Assembly: GCA_964463505.1 (NCBI GenBank)
Contig: CAYXDC010000018.1
Span: forward strand, 1 to 47,351
Source of the DNA: JAJZSS01 sp964463505
Lineage (GTDB): Bacteria; Chloroflexota; Anaerolineae; Anaerolineales; UBA4823
DNA length: 47,351 nt
Reading direction: 5' to 3'
This document shows positions 22,927 to 31,290 of the stretch, piece by piece. Made by a program: the position numbers and the translations under genes. The notes beneath the pieces are model-generated. The model had not been told where the DNA came from. It saw nothing but the letters and a program-made list of their open reading frames with translations, and made no database searches. Within the stretch, counting starts at the first letter, position 1. Each line of letters opens with the position of its first letter.

Positions 22927-23991
22927 TCAGCCAACCCGTTTCAACTCCAGCTTCAGGCTTTCAATCGCATCTACCGGCGTTGGATTCACGCCATAGATCA
23001 TCGCCAGGTAATAAGCCAGATAATCTCCAAAATGCAGCGCGGTCCACTGATTGGATAGGGGTGAGTTGCCTGGCGCTGTGTAAGTATCTGTCCCCAGCCC
23101 CTCCAGCATCAACACTTTGCGGGTGACTTCAGCCCGCAAGCGGTTGCGCGGGTGATCTGCAGAGGATTGCAGGAAAAGGATCATTGTATGGGAGAGCTGG
23201 CTTTCGGGATACAAAACCCCTGCCAACGTGTTGTGATCAGCTTCGGGCAGCGTCTCAAACTGGGCCCAGCTCTTGGCGACTTCACAGAGCTGACCTTTCC
23301 AGCGCCGAGCAACCGGGGCCATTACACCCGCACCCATGATCACCGCCCAGCGCTCCACGAATTGGCCTGCCAGGCGTTTCGCAGGATTGGCAGCTACCGG
23401 GCTCTCGCAACCAATGGATTCCTGTTGCCGGCGCATGGCTGCAACCGTGTTTACCATATCCAGTTGGGGATCGGGGACCAGGCCTAAGCGGGCGAAAGCA
23501 GCCAGGAGCAGGCCAAACGACCAGCCCACAGCCGCACGCGGCTGCCCGGCGTGCACAAAACGCCACACAGGCGCGCGTGCTTCCAGTGCTTGCTGCGCCA
23601 GCCTGCCGCCAGTGGTGACCGCCATCAGCCTGCACTCTGCCTGGCGCGCCTGCTCGAACACCGATAATGTCTCCTCGGTATTGCCAGAATGCGACGAACA
23701 GATCACCAGGGTACCAGGCTGGCGCGCCCAGGCTGGCAATGTGTAGTCACGCTGCAAAATAATCGGCACCGGGCAAACGCCTTCCACCCAGGCTGACAGC
23801 AGATCGGCCCCGATGGCTGAGCCCCCCATCCCGGCGATTAACACCTGTTGAATGCCTTTCCAGTCTGGCAAGGGTTGGTCCATGCCATACAGGTATGCTG
23901 AATGGAGCTGCCCGGGCAGAGCTTCAATCTCCGCCCGCATCCCTTGTGGATCAATTTTTGAAAATTCAGCTGGCTGATCTAAGATTTGCAT
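22927..23991 (-). CDS. Bifunctional phosphoglucose/phosphomannose isomerase
   Basis: A 354-residue SIS-domain protein of the archaeal/Chloroflexota-type PGI/PMI family, which interconverts glucose-6-P, fructose-6-P and mannose-6-P. Seen: GMGGSAIGADLL (phosphate loop of SIS domain 1), SSHSGNTEETL, VTTGG, PVAANPAKRLAGQ, and LPEADHNTLAGV, whose Glu matches the proposed catalytic base. The length is normal. GGGAGA lies 6 nt before the ATG. It is the last gene of a five-gene minus-strand operon, 63 nt after rsmI, and is followed by a terminator. Confidence 0.88.
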   Translation of the reverse strand: MQILDQPAEFSKIDPQGMRAEIEALPGQLHSAYLYGMDQPLPDWKGIQQVLIAGMGGSAIGADLLSAWVEGVCPVPIILQRDYTLPAWARQPGTLVICSSHSGNTEETLSVFEQARQAECRLMAVTTGGRLAQQALEARAPVWRFVHAGQPRAAVGWSFGLLLAAFARLGLVPDPQLDMVNTVAAMRRQQESIGCESPVAANPAKRLAGQFVERWAVIMGAGVMAPVARRWKGQLCEVAKSWAQFETLPEADHNTLAGVLYPESQLSHTMILFLQSSADHPRNRLRAEVTRKVLMLEGLGTDTYTAPGNSPLSNQWTALHFGDYLAYYLAMIYGVNPTPVDAIESLKLELKRVG

Positions 23992-24054
23992 TGATCTCTC
24001 CCTAACATCAGATGAGCATATCCGTTCGGATGGCGCTCAATCACAATAAAAAAA

Positions 24055-24885
24055 TTAGCCTGAATTTTTTAACTCTAAAACCAGCTCATAGATCTTGCGA
24101 CGCGGCCATCCACTTAGCTGCGTCAAGCGAGCAGCCAGCTGCGCAGGAGCTTCACTGGCTGCCAGTCCCTGGCGCACCGCCTGCCTCAATTTGGCTTCAT
24201 CCCAGTCCTCAGGTTCGGCATGGCGCCCACCAATCACCAGGGTGAATTCTCCGCGCGGCGGCTGGTTGTTAAAATAATCCAGGACCTCTTCCAGCGTCCC
24301 GCGCCGGATCTCCTCAAAGCGTTTGGTCAGCTCGCGAGTAATCGCTGCCGGACGATTGCCCAGTACGCTTCGGAGATCTTTCAGGGACGCCAGCAAGCGA
24401 TGGGGGGCTTCCAAAAAGACTAGCGTATAGGGCAGGTCTGTCACCTGTTCCAACCAGCGCCGGCGTTCTGCAGCCTTTCGTGGCAGATACCCCAGGTACA
24501 AAAAGGCATCCGTCGGCAGGCCCGAAGCCACCAAAGCCGCGACTGGTGCGCTGGGTCCAGGCACCGGGCTGACCGGATATCCAGCTGCCAGGGCAGCCCG
24601 CACCAACTCAAAGCCAGGATCGTTGAGAGCCGGTGTACCGGCATCTGAGACGAGCGCCACATCCCCATTCTCCAGCGCGCTCAGAATCGTCTCAACCTTT
24701 TGAAGCTTGTTATGCTCAAAATAACTGGTGAGCTGTGTCTTGATCTGATAGTGCTCTAAAAGTTTGCGCGTATGACGGGTATCTTCAGCGGCAATCAGAC
24801 TGACCTCCCCCAGCAGACGCACTGCACGCAAGGTGATATCTTCAAGATTCCCAATCGGGGTAGCGATCAAGTACAGTGTTCCCAT
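24055..24885 (-). CDS. rsmI: 16S rRNA 2'-O-ribose C1402 methyltransferase
   Basis: RsmI adds a methyl group from S-adenosylmethionine to the 2'-OH of C1402 in the decoding centre. The 276-residue product has the family hallmarks: GTLYLIATPIGNLEDITLRA at the start, AAEDTRHTRKLLEHY, LVSDAGTPALNDPG, and GPSAPVAALVASGLPTDAF in the tetrapyrrole-methylase-type fold, then the short C-terminal domain with LSGWPRRKIYELVLELK. ATG 24885 is preferred; a TTG at 24894 overlapping the upstream stop is possible. It follows the NBR1-like lipoprotein gene directly on the minus strand. Confidence 0.94.
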   Translation of the reverse strand: MGTLYLIATPIGNLEDITLRAVRLLGEVSLIAAEDTRHTRKLLEHYQIKTQLTSYFEHNKLQKVETILSALENGDVALVSDAGTPALNDPGFELVRAALAAGYPVSPVPGPSAPVAALVASGLPTDAFLYLGYLPRKAAERRRWLEQVTDLPYTLVFLEAPHRLLASLKDLRSVLGNRPAAITRELTKRFEEIRRGTLEEVLDYFNNQPPRGEFTLVIGGRHAEPEDWDEAKLRQAVRQGLAASEAPAQLAARLTQLSGWPRRKIYELVLELKNSG

Positions 24886-24890
24886 ACGCT

Positions 24891-26051
24891 TCAAGGGGTG
24901 GTCCAGGTGAGAAATTCCAGTTGGGCGACATAGGTATTTGGGTTAAGCTCCTCTAAATAAGCCCAACCGTAATCTCCCATTTCTGTACGATAACATAGAT
25001 AACGCTGGATGTAGTTTAGAGCAATCAATGCATCTTCGGCTAAAGCAGCCGATGCACATTGAGCAGGCGTGGGGCGTTGTTCCCCGAAAACGCCCAATAA
25101 TGCGCCGGTCTGTGGTACCAACCGGTGTAATCCATCCGGATGGCTGGTATATAAAAGATCTGCACCCGTGCCGCTGTTCAGCTCCCCTGAGTCCAGATCG
25201 AGAGCATCCCCTGGTTGGATGGTTAACACCATACTGACCGGTGCTACCTCCGTGGCTGTGGGACTGGCGGTTGGTGTGCTCGGGGTCGATGAAGTCGCCG
25301 GTTGTGTGGTGGTCAGTGTTGGCGTAGGAGTCATACTGGTCGTTGGCGTGGGCGCAACCACTACAATTCGCACCCAGAATGGCGCCGAAGCTGAAGGCCC
25401 GATCCCAAACGCCACCCCATTCGGATTACGCAGTTTCCAATTACCCTGGTAGGTACCCGACTGTGGGGGCGCGAGCATGTCGATGGCAATATCCACACTC
25501 TGTCCAGGGGATACTTCCCGGTTTAAAGCAATATTCTCCGGGGCGCCTAATCGCTCTCCCGAGAAGAAGATAACCCGATAACTGCTTGTCCAGGCGCAGG
25601 TGCCCGCATTTTGCAGCCGCCAGATCTTTGTGAAAGACTGCCCGGACTCCATGATCGTATCATCCGGAATAGTTACGTCAATGGGTGTTCCTGCCCCAGC
25701 CCGGTCACAGGCATCCAGCGTTGGTTGGGTGGGCATGGTAGCGCCGGGCGTGTGGGATGGGCTGGCTGGATTAGAAGCCAGTGTTGGCGATGGACTGGGC
25801 AGCACATTGCTGGTTGATGAGGGTGTGATTGCAAGCGTTGGTACGGTTGCTGCCGCCTGCGTCAGGCGCACCAGGACTGTTGCATATACCTGGGTAAGAT
25901 CAGGTGAGGGGGTCTCAACATCCGGACGTGCAGGCATATTGCAAGCAGATGACGAGCCCAGCATGGTAAAGAGCAGCAGAATTTGTAATGAGGCTCGCCA
26001 ACCAGTTTTTCGGTTCGGAAGGCTCACAGAATTACGGGAGCTCCTACCCAT
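24891..26051 (-). CDS. Lipoprotein with an NBR1-like Ig domain
   Basis: A 386-residue exported protein: basic N-terminus, hydrophobic segment and a lipobox-like SSAC (Cys37), Ser/Thr/Pro linker, then an Ig-like NBR1 domain at about 115-220. The domain is recognised by IPDDTIMESGQSFTKIWRLQN, CAWTSSYRVIFFSGERLG and SGTYQGNWKLRNPNG (given in pieces, all within the domain). In this phylum such domains sit on cell-surface proteins and are thought to bind ligands or carbohydrate, but their role is not proven. A second Thr/Pro linker leads to a C-terminal part (about 275-386) with an SH3-like or GW-like feel (GDALDLDSGEL). It overlaps the glycosyltransferase gene by 28 nt. Confidence 0.75.
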   Translation of the reverse strand: MGRSSRNSVSLPNRKTGWRASLQILLLFTMLGSSSACNMPARPDVETPSPDLTQVYATVLVRLTQAAATVPTLAITPSSTSNVLPSPSPTLASNPASPSHTPGATMPTQPTLDACDRAGAGTPIDVTIPDDTIMESGQSFTKIWRLQNAGTCAWTSSYRVIFFSGERLGAPENIALNREVSPGQSVDIAIDMLAPPQSGTYQGNWKLRNPNGVAFGIGPSASAPFWVRIVVVAPTPTTSMTPTPTLTTTQPATSSTPSTPTASPTATEVAPVSMVLTIQPGDALDLDSGELNSGTGADLLYTSHPDGLHRLVPQTGALLGVFGEQRPTPAQCASAALAEDALIALNYIQRYLCYRTEMGDYGWAYLEELNPNTYVAQLEFLTWTTP

Positions 26052-27169
26052 TTGGCTAGAATCCTGGCTATTTCGCGGGCAGCCTGCGGGCGAGCCAGGC
26101 GCTGACAGGCAGCCAGCGCGACTTTATATTTTTCGGGGTCATCCAACCACTGTCCTAAGGCGCGCACGACCTGCTCAGGGCGTGGCGCCCACACCCCTGC
26201 TCCTTCCGAGACCACAAAGGTCACGTTGCCATCTTCCTGACCCGGCAGACGGCTGTATAAAATCAACGGCAGCCCGGCGATGAGAGCTTCACTGATCGTA
26301 CCTGGCCCAGCTTTGCTCACCAGAAAATCACTGGCGCGCATAAAATCGGGCATTTCACGCACAAAACCATAGATTCGTGTGGGGATTGGCCAGGAATACG
26401 CTTCCAGGCGTGCTTTCAATGCCTGGTTGCGACCCGCAATGATCACCAGCCCGACCGGCAAACCAGCCTCGGCGATGGCGTGAGCGTTCTGCTCTAAAGG
26501 ACCCATGCCTTCACCGCCTCCAACCAGCAGTGCAATCTTCCGATCCTGTGGCCAACCCAACTGCTGGCGCAGCTCCTGCCGGTCCGCAGGTAGCTGGCAA
26601 AACCGGTCGGCAACCGGCAACCCGACAATCTGTACATGCTCTGGTCGTAAGCCGCACTGCATGGCGCGGTTGTATGCTGCTTTGGTTGGAACAATACAAA
26701 CATCTACCTGGCGGTGGTACCACAACGCATGCGTCGTTACTAGATCGGTCACCACATTGATAAATGGCACACGCTCCCGACCGAGGGCTTTTAATACCGG
26801 AGCAGCTGCTAAAGGGTGGACCGATACAATCAGGTCGGCAGGATGATCGCGGATTAACTTGCGCATGGCCCTACGCACGACTGGCCAGGCGCTGGCCGTG
26901 ATTGCCCGCGCTTGGGGATGGCCATTGCTCAATTTATAGCCCAGACCCCAGGCTTGGGGAAGCCTCACCATGTGCGGGTACAGGTCCGGCATACGATTAA
27001 ACGGCACTGGCCCATACTCCTTGAATATGTCCACCATTTCAAGATCAAAACAGCCAGCAAATTCCAGCTCAAGTGCCTCGATGATCGCTTCAGCTGCGCT
27101 GCGGTGTCCACCCCCTGTATCCGAGAAAAGGAAGACTATCTTTTGACGTTGCGAATTGGTTTTATTCAT
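26024..27169 (-). CDS. MGDG-synthase-like glycosyltransferase
   Basis: A 381-residue GT-B protein of the family that includes plant MGDG synthase and bacterial UgtP, which glycosylate diacylglycerol; it also resembles MurG. The N-terminal domain has FLFSDTGGGHRSAAEAI (acceptor loop) and VDIFKEYGPVPFNRMP. The C-terminal domain has GGGEGMGPLEQNAHAI, VREMPDFMRASDFLVSKAGPGT (in pieces) and GLPLILYSRLPGQEDGNV, which match the nucleotide-sugar binding site. It probably makes glycolipids at the inner face of the membrane. The sugar donor is not decided. Its start overlaps the end of the DUF951 gene by 8 nt; its end overlaps the lipoprotein gene. Confidence 0.87.
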   Translation of the reverse strand: MNKTNSQRQKIVFLFSDTGGGHRSAAEAIIEALELEFAGCFDLEMVDIFKEYGPVPFNRMPDLYPHMVRLPQAWGLGYKLSNGHPQARAITASAWPVVRRAMRKLIRDHPADLIVSVHPLAAAPVLKALGRERVPFINVVTDLVTTHALWYHRQVDVCIVPTKAAYNRAMQCGLRPEHVQIVGLPVADRFCQLPADRQELRQQLGWPQDRKIALLVGGGEGMGPLEQNAHAIAEAGLPVGLVIIAGRNQALKARLEAYSWPIPTRIYGFVREMPDFMRASDFLVSKAGPGTISEALIAGLPLILYSRLPGQEDGNVTFVVSEGAGVWAPRPEQVVRALGQWLDDPEKYKVALAACQRLARPQAAREIARILAKWVGAPVIL

Positions 27170-27359
27170 TTTTGGGCTGGCTGATAATTGTTTTCATTCG
27201 CTGGGCTAATTTCCGGCGCGGCAACAGCACTCGCCGCCCACAAGTCAGGCATTCGAGGCCGATATCCGCTCCCAGGCGGACAATTTTCCATTCATAACCC
27301 CCACACGGGTGGGGTTTGCGCATCCGGACCACAGCATCTATTTTGAGATCTGGCAGCAT
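27162..27359 (-). CDS. DUF951 family small protein
   Basis: A 65-residue protein with the DUF951 pattern: it starts MLPDLKIDAVVRMRKPHPCGG, followed by YEWKIVRLGADIGLECLTCGR and LLPRRKL (quoted in short pieces; all within residues 1-53). The three conserved Cys (one in HPCGG, two in CLTC) suggest metal binding or a small fold held by metal. Function unknown; the family is found mostly in Bacillota and Chloroflexota. The start is probably leaderless. It is the first gene of a minus-strand operon with the glycosyltransferase, the lipoprotein, rsmI and the isomerase. Confidence 0.85.
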   Translation of the reverse strand: MLPDLKIDAVVRMRKPHPCGGYEWKIVRLGADIGLECLTCGRRVLLPRRKLAQRMKTIISQPKNE

Positions 27360-27371
27360 GCAGGCATTATA
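27357..27371 (-). promoter_or_regulatory. Leaderless-type promoter of the minus-strand operon
   Basis: On the minus strand a perfect TATAAT (27371-27366) ends 6 nt before the ATG at 27359, and there is no Shine-Dalgarno sequence. The transcript would start at the start codon. Confidence 0.6.
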
Positions 27372-27488
27372 ACATGTGGCATCTGGCCAAGACTCCTCCG
27401 TAAAATGGTTTGATTCCCTGCCAGGGCTTTCACGATATCAGAAAACTGAGCAGGTGCCTGGCACGAATGGCAAATCAAACGTCAATGG

Positions 27489-27494
27489 TATAAT
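27489..27494 (+). promoter_or_regulatory. TATAAT -10 box before the M50 protease gene
   Basis: A perfect TATAAT lies 21 nt before the ATG, with AGAGG between as ribosome-binding site. No clear -35 box was found. It heads the 27516-30926 gene group. Confidence 0.45.
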
Positions 27495-27515
27495 CCTCCC
27501 AGAGGCTGACCCTAT

Positions 27516-28166
27516 ATGCTGGATTTAGATCCCCAAACATTTATCACCCGAATAATTATCTTAGTAGTGGCTTTTAGTATCCATGAATTAGCGCACGCCC
27601 TGACGGCGACCTATTTTGGTGATGATACACCGCGCCTGAACGGGCGGCTGACGCTCAACCCGCTCGCCCATTTGGATCCCATCGGATCGTTGCTGATGAT
27701 CATACAGGGCTTTGGCTGGGCAAAACCCGTGCCGGTCAATCCCTATGCGCTTCAAAGGCACTCCCCGTCTGCTATGATGTGGGTTTCATTGGCAGGACCG
27801 GCCTCCAATTTTGCGCTGGCGCTCCTGGCTGCGATTCCATTCTGGATTGGATTGACTTCTCTGGATCAAGCCTGGATCAACCAATCTGGATGGCTGCCCA
27901 CCCCAGCGCGCTTTTTAGCGGAATGGGTTTTTACCAATCTACTGCTGATGTTTTTTAACTTACTGCCCATCGCGCCTCTGGATGGAGAGAAAGTTGCCGC
28001 GTATTTGTTCCCGGCGCCTGTAGGTCGCATTCTCGAGCAAATACGACCCTATGGTCCCATGATCTTGCTGGCTGTCCTATTTCTCGGCCCTAGCATTGGT
28101 CTGGACTTTTTCGGGTGGGTGATCATGCCGCCACTACAAGCCTTATTTGGATTATTAGTCGGGTAA
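27516..28166 (+). CDS. Site-2-protease-like M50 membrane metallopeptidase
   Basis: A 216-residue membrane protein with about five hydrophobic segments. The zinc motif HELAH (His23, Glu24, His27) lies in the first helix, followed by TLNPLAHLDPIGSLLM and the third ligand region NLLPIAPLDGEKVAAY (Asp in PLDG). This is the compact rhomboid-sized S2P group (YwhC/FlrB-like), which cuts transmembrane helices or acts in protein turnover. The substrate is unknown. AGAGG precedes the ATG. It is followed 4 nt later by the HD-domain gene. Confidence 0.87.
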   Translation: MLDLDPQTFITRIIILVVAFSIHELAHALTATYFGDDTPRLNGRLTLNPLAHLDPIGSLLMIIQGFGWAKPVPVNPYALQRHSPSAMMWVSLAGPASNFALALLAAIPFWIGLTSLDQAWINQSGWLPTPARFLAEWVFTNLLLMFFNLLPIAPLDGEKVAAYLFPAPVGRILEQIRPYGPMILLAVLFLGPSIGLDFFGWVIMPPLQALFGLLVG

Positions 28167-28170
28167 CCGG

Positions 28171-28689
28171 TTGGGACTGAGCTACCGCTTCCAGCAGTTT
28201 TGGAAAGCATTGACTGCCAGGCCCACACAAAGCGACCTGGCCCTGGCAAGAACGGTGCTTACCCCAGAACAATTTAGCCTGTTCACCCGGCTACAGCCCA
28301 GCGAACAAGCCCACAGCCTGGGAATTTACCATGCTCTGCAAGCTGAAGGACGCCGCGACCCGGATTTACTGGCAGCCGCTTTACTGCACGATATCGGAAA
28401 GAGCTGCTATCCATTACAGGTTTGGGAACGGGTGCTGATCGTCGTGGCAAAGGTGATCTTACCAGAACAGACCGAGCGTTGGGGAGATGCCCAACCTTCT
28501 GGTTGGCGCCGCCCATTTGCCGTTGCCAAACAACACCCGGCCTGGGGCGCTGAATTAGCAGAAAACGCAGGAGCCTCCAGCCTGCTCGTGGATGTAATCC
28601 GCCGGCATCAAGAACCCATGCCAGCGCACCCACAATCACTGGCAGATCTTTTACTGGTGCACTTAAAACGGTACGACGATCAAAGCTGA
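28171..28689 (+). CDS. HD-domain phosphohydrolase
   Basis: A 172-residue HD-domain protein: QAHSLGIYHAL (His48) and the HD pair in LLHDIGKS (His73, Asp74) with a later LADLLLVHLKRYDD. HD enzymes hydrolyse phosphate esters such as nucleotides or cyclic dinucleotides; this compact form is common and poorly characterised. The only long-enough start is TTG at 28171, 4 nt after the M50 stop, with no visible ribosome-binding site, so translational coupling is likely. It lies in the same direction as the TyrA-like gene (9 nt gap). Confidence 0.78.
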   Translation: MGLSYRFQQFWKALTARPTQSDLALARTVLTPEQFSLFTRLQPSEQAHSLGIYHALQAEGRRDPDLLAAALLHDIGKSCYPLQVWERVLIVVAKVILPEQTERWGDAQPSGWRRPFAVAKQHPAWGAELAENAGASSLLVDVIRRHQEPMPAHPQSLADLLLVHLKRYDDQS

Positions 28690-28698
28690 GGTGAAACC

Positions 28699-29682
28699 AT
28701 GACGATCCAGATCTCTGTAATTGGTTTAGGCCAGATCGGCGCTTCGATTGGGCTGGCCCTGAAAAATCATGCGGAAATTGTGCGGCGCACCGGCTTCGAC
28801 CGCGACCCGGAAATCGCACGCCAGGCCGAGAACCAGGGCGCCTTTGACCGGATCACGAATTCACTGGTGCAAGCCATTCGTGAAGCAGATCTGGTAATCC
28901 TGGCTCTGCCGATGGATCAAATCCGCGAGACCTTACAGGTCGTCGCCATGAACTTAAAAACAGGCGCGGTGGTGATGGATACCGGTCCGGTGAAAGAGAC
29001 CGTGGCAACCTGGGCCAAAGAGCTATTGCCCAAAGAACGCTATTATATTGGACTGACCCCGGTCATTAACCCAACTTACTTGCACACTGCTGAATCAGGC
29101 CTGGAAGCTGCGCGCGCAGATCTATTCCAAGGCGGGATGATGGCAATTGTGACACCTTCCAATGCCAGCCCAGAGGCCGTTAAACTGGCGGCAGACCTTA
29201 CGCGCATCCTGGGAGCAACTGCGCTGTTTATTGACCCGCTCGAAATTGATAGCCTGATGGCGGCTACCCACCTGCTCCCGCAGATCATAGCCGCCGCGCT
29301 CACCAATGCTACCGCTGACCAGCCTGGATGGCGTGAAGGGCGCAAAGTTGCCGGGCGCGCCTATGCTGAAGCCACCGGACCGATCGCCCATCTCAGCGAG
29401 CCTAACAGCTTGCGCACAGCCGTACTCCTGAACCGCGAGAATGTTTTACGCCAGCTGGATAGCGTCATTGCTGCTCTGCAAACTTTACGCGCGGATATCG
29501 ACAGCGAAGAAGTAGAAGCCTTGGAAACGCGCCTGACCCGAGCACGCCAGAGCCGGGAGCGCTGGATCATAGAACGCCAGACCGCCGAGTGGGGCTCACC
29601 GGATAAGACTGTTGTAACAGAAATCCCGCGCTCGAAAGATATCTTCAGCCGTTTAATTGGCATCCGCCGCAAAGAAAAATAG
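28699..29682 (+). CDS. Prephenate dehydrogenase-like protein (TyrA family)
   Basis: A 327-residue NAD(P)-dependent dehydrogenase of the prephenate/arogenate dehydrogenase family. The N-terminal Rossmann loop is VIGLGQIGASIG, followed by DTGPVKE and a C-terminal helical domain with AATHLLPQIIAAAL. In true prephenate dehydrogenases the catalytic His lies in a GGHPM-like motif; here the equivalent segment reads GLTPV (Thr120). It may thus act on another substrate or use another mechanism. The C-terminal end (about 250-327) is highly charged and helical. GAGG-type sequence precedes the ATG at 9 nt from the HD gene. Tyrosine biosynthesis is therefore plausible but not certain. Confidence 0.72.
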   Translation: MTIQISVIGLGQIGASIGLALKNHAEIVRRTGFDRDPEIARQAENQGAFDRITNSLVQAIREADLVILALPMDQIRETLQVVAMNLKTGAVVMDTGPVKETVATWAKELLPKERYYIGLTPVINPTYLHTAESGLEAARADLFQGGMMAIVTPSNASPEAVKLAADLTRILGATALFIDPLEIDSLMAATHLLPQIIAAALTNATADQPGWREGRKVAGRAYAEATGPIAHLSEPNSLRTAVLLNRENVLRQLDSVIAALQTLRADIDSEEVEALETRLTRARQSRERWIIERQTAEWGSPDKTVVTEIPRSKDIFSRLIGIRRKEK

Positions 29683-29741
29683 GATCATTCATCAGACCTA
29701 CCTTGTTCATCCCATTCAAATCTGGTCAAGAGGGCAAAACT

Positions 29742-30926
29742 ATGGAAACAAAACTACAGTGGATCCAGGATGAGTTGGTCAATCTAAAAGAAGCAGGCTT
29801 GTACAACCGCATCCGCACTTTAAGCTCCCCGCAGGGAGCCTGGTTGAAGGTGGATGGCAAACGTACATTAAATTTCTGTTCAAATAATTACCTGGGGTTA
29901 GCCAATCACCCACGCCTGGTACAGGCGGTACAGGAAGCAGTCATGCGTTACGGGGTCGGTCCTGCAGCCGTACGCTCGATCGCTGGCACAATGGATCTGC
30001 ATTTGCAATTGGAAGCACGCATGGCAGCCTTCAAAAGGGTGGAGTCTGCCATCACCTTTCAGTCCGGGTTCAATGCCAATCTGGCGACAATCCCGGCGCT
30101 GGTGGGAAAAGACGACGCCATCTTCTCGGATGAGCTAAACCACGCCAGCATTATCGATGGCGCTCGCCTATCAGGGGCGAAAATTATCCGCTACAACCAC
30201 TGCGATCCAGCCGACCTGGAACGGGCTCTGGTTGAACAGCGAAAAAATTTCAGCCGCGCCATGGTCATTACCGATGGGGTCTTCAGCATGGACGGCGATG
30301 TTGCACCTCTGGACCAGATCTATGCTGTGACTCAATCCCATGACGTTATCCTGATGGTAGACGACGCCCACGGTGAAGGCGTTCTGGGCCATGGTGGGCG
30401 GGGGATTGTGGATCATTTTGGGCTGCATGGCAAAGTGGATGTAGAAATCGGGACCATGTCCAAAGCGTTTGGCGTGGTAGGCGGCGTCGTGGCTGGCAAC
30501 CCACTGGTAGTGGAGTGGCTGCGCCAGCGCGGGCGGCCCTTCCTGTTTTCGTCTGCCATGACCGTGCCCGATACAGCAGCCTGTCTGGCTTCGCTGGACT
30601 TGCTGGAAGAATCAACCGCCCTGGTTGACAAACTTTGGGCTAATACACGCTATTTCAAAGCCGAGATGAAAAACCTGGGATTTGATATCGGCGCCAGCAC
30701 CACTCCTATTACACCGGTTATGCTGGGTGAAGCGCCTCTGGCGCAGCAGTTCAGCCGCGAGTTATTCGAAAATGGGGTATTTGCTATGGCGCTGGGCTTT
30801 CCAACCGTGCCGCGTGGCAAAGCGCGCATCCGGGTGATGATCTCCGCCAGCCACGAGACCGCAGACCTGGATCAGGGTCTGGAAGCCTTCCGCAATGTTG
30901 GAAAACAGTTGGGTGTTATTCAATAG
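29742..30926 (+). CDS. kbl: Glycine C-acetyltransferase (2-amino-3-ketobutyrate CoA ligase)
   Basis: A 394-residue PLP enzyme of the alpha-oxoamine synthase family. KBL condenses glycine with acetyl-CoA, or splits 2-amino-3-ketobutyrate in threonine breakdown. Conserved blocks: NFCSNNYLGLANHP, GVGPAAVRSIAGTMDLH, SDELNHASIIDGARL, DDAHGEGVLG, and the PLP Lys in GTMSKAFGVVGG. The start at 29742 is preferred over a TTG-like start at 29703 because AGAGGG lies 8 nt upstream and the homology starts at METKLQWIQDEL. BioF and Kbl are close relatives; the N-terminal sequence favours Kbl. The usual partner threonine dehydrogenase is absent here. Confidence 0.85.
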   Translation: METKLQWIQDELVNLKEAGLYNRIRTLSSPQGAWLKVDGKRTLNFCSNNYLGLANHPRLVQAVQEAVMRYGVGPAAVRSIAGTMDLHLQLEARMAAFKRVESAITFQSGFNANLATIPALVGKDDAIFSDELNHASIIDGARLSGAKIIRYNHCDPADLERALVEQRKNFSRAMVITDGVFSMDGDVAPLDQIYAVTQSHDVILMVDDAHGEGVLGHGGRGIVDHFGLHGKVDVEIGTMSKAFGVVGGVVAGNPLVVEWLRQRGRPFLFSSAMTVPDTAACLASLDLLEESTALVDKLWANTRYFKAEMKNLGFDIGASTTPITPVMLGEAPLAQQFSRELFENGVFAMALGFPTVPRGKARIRVMISASHETADLDQGLEAFRNVGKQLGVIQ

Positions 30927-30940
30927 CCCACTAAAAAGAA

Positions 30941-30971
30941 CAGGCTCGGCAGAATGCTTTGCCCGAGCCTG
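30941..30971 (+). terminator. Hairpin after kbl
   Basis: A perfect 9-bp stem (30941-30949 with 30963-30971) closes a 13-nt loop. No T-run follows, so termination may be weak or Rho-dependent. Confidence 0.5.
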
Positions 30972-31059
30972 GTAATAAGTAGCTGACGCAGCAATGAACC
31001 AGGCAGCCTAATACAGGGTATAATCTATAAGGTGTAGGCAGGGTAGCCCCGCAACCAGC

Positions 31060-31290
31060 TTATTCCTCTTCTATGAACGGGTCAATCCCAGGGTTTGTCC
31101 CCGCCCAGATGCAGCTTGCACGCCCGTCCAGGTTGCAGCTAAAAGCATGCGAACAGCGATGAGCGATAATGCGTGGCTGCTGGTCTGGGAGCCATTCTGC
31201 AGGGTAAACAACCTGCGCCTCCAAACCTACATTCTTATCCACATGATGGCAGTATCGAACACGGAGCACTTCCCAGGTTTTATTGGCCAT
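31060..31290 (-). CDS. Small uncharacterised Cys/His-rich protein, 76 residues
   Basis: A strong GAGGAGG ribosome-binding site 5 nt before the ATG supports a real gene. The product contains VRYCHHVDK near the start, then AHRCSHAFSCN and SCIWAG. The four Cys and several His make metal binding or disulfide formation plausible. No signal peptide or membrane segment is seen. I do not recognise the family. On the minus strand TATAAT lies 25 nt before the start (31320-31315). Confidence 0.72.
   Translation of the reverse strand: MANKTWEVLRVRYCHHVDKNVGLEAQVVYPAEWLPDQQPRIIAHRCSHAFSCNLDGRASCIWAGTNPGIDPFIEEE

Noticed and set aside
25600..26283. 227-codon plus-strand frame opposite the lipoprotein and glycosyltransferase genes
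   Set aside because: Its composition is a mirror of the Thr/Pro-coding linker of the minus-strand gene, and both minus-strand genes have clear domains.
31019..31024. TATAAT on the + strand between kbl and the small minus-strand gene
   Set aside because: There is no -35 box at 16-18 bp and no downstream + strand gene for it; a transcript would be antisense to the small gene. Chance is likely in a short intergenic gap.
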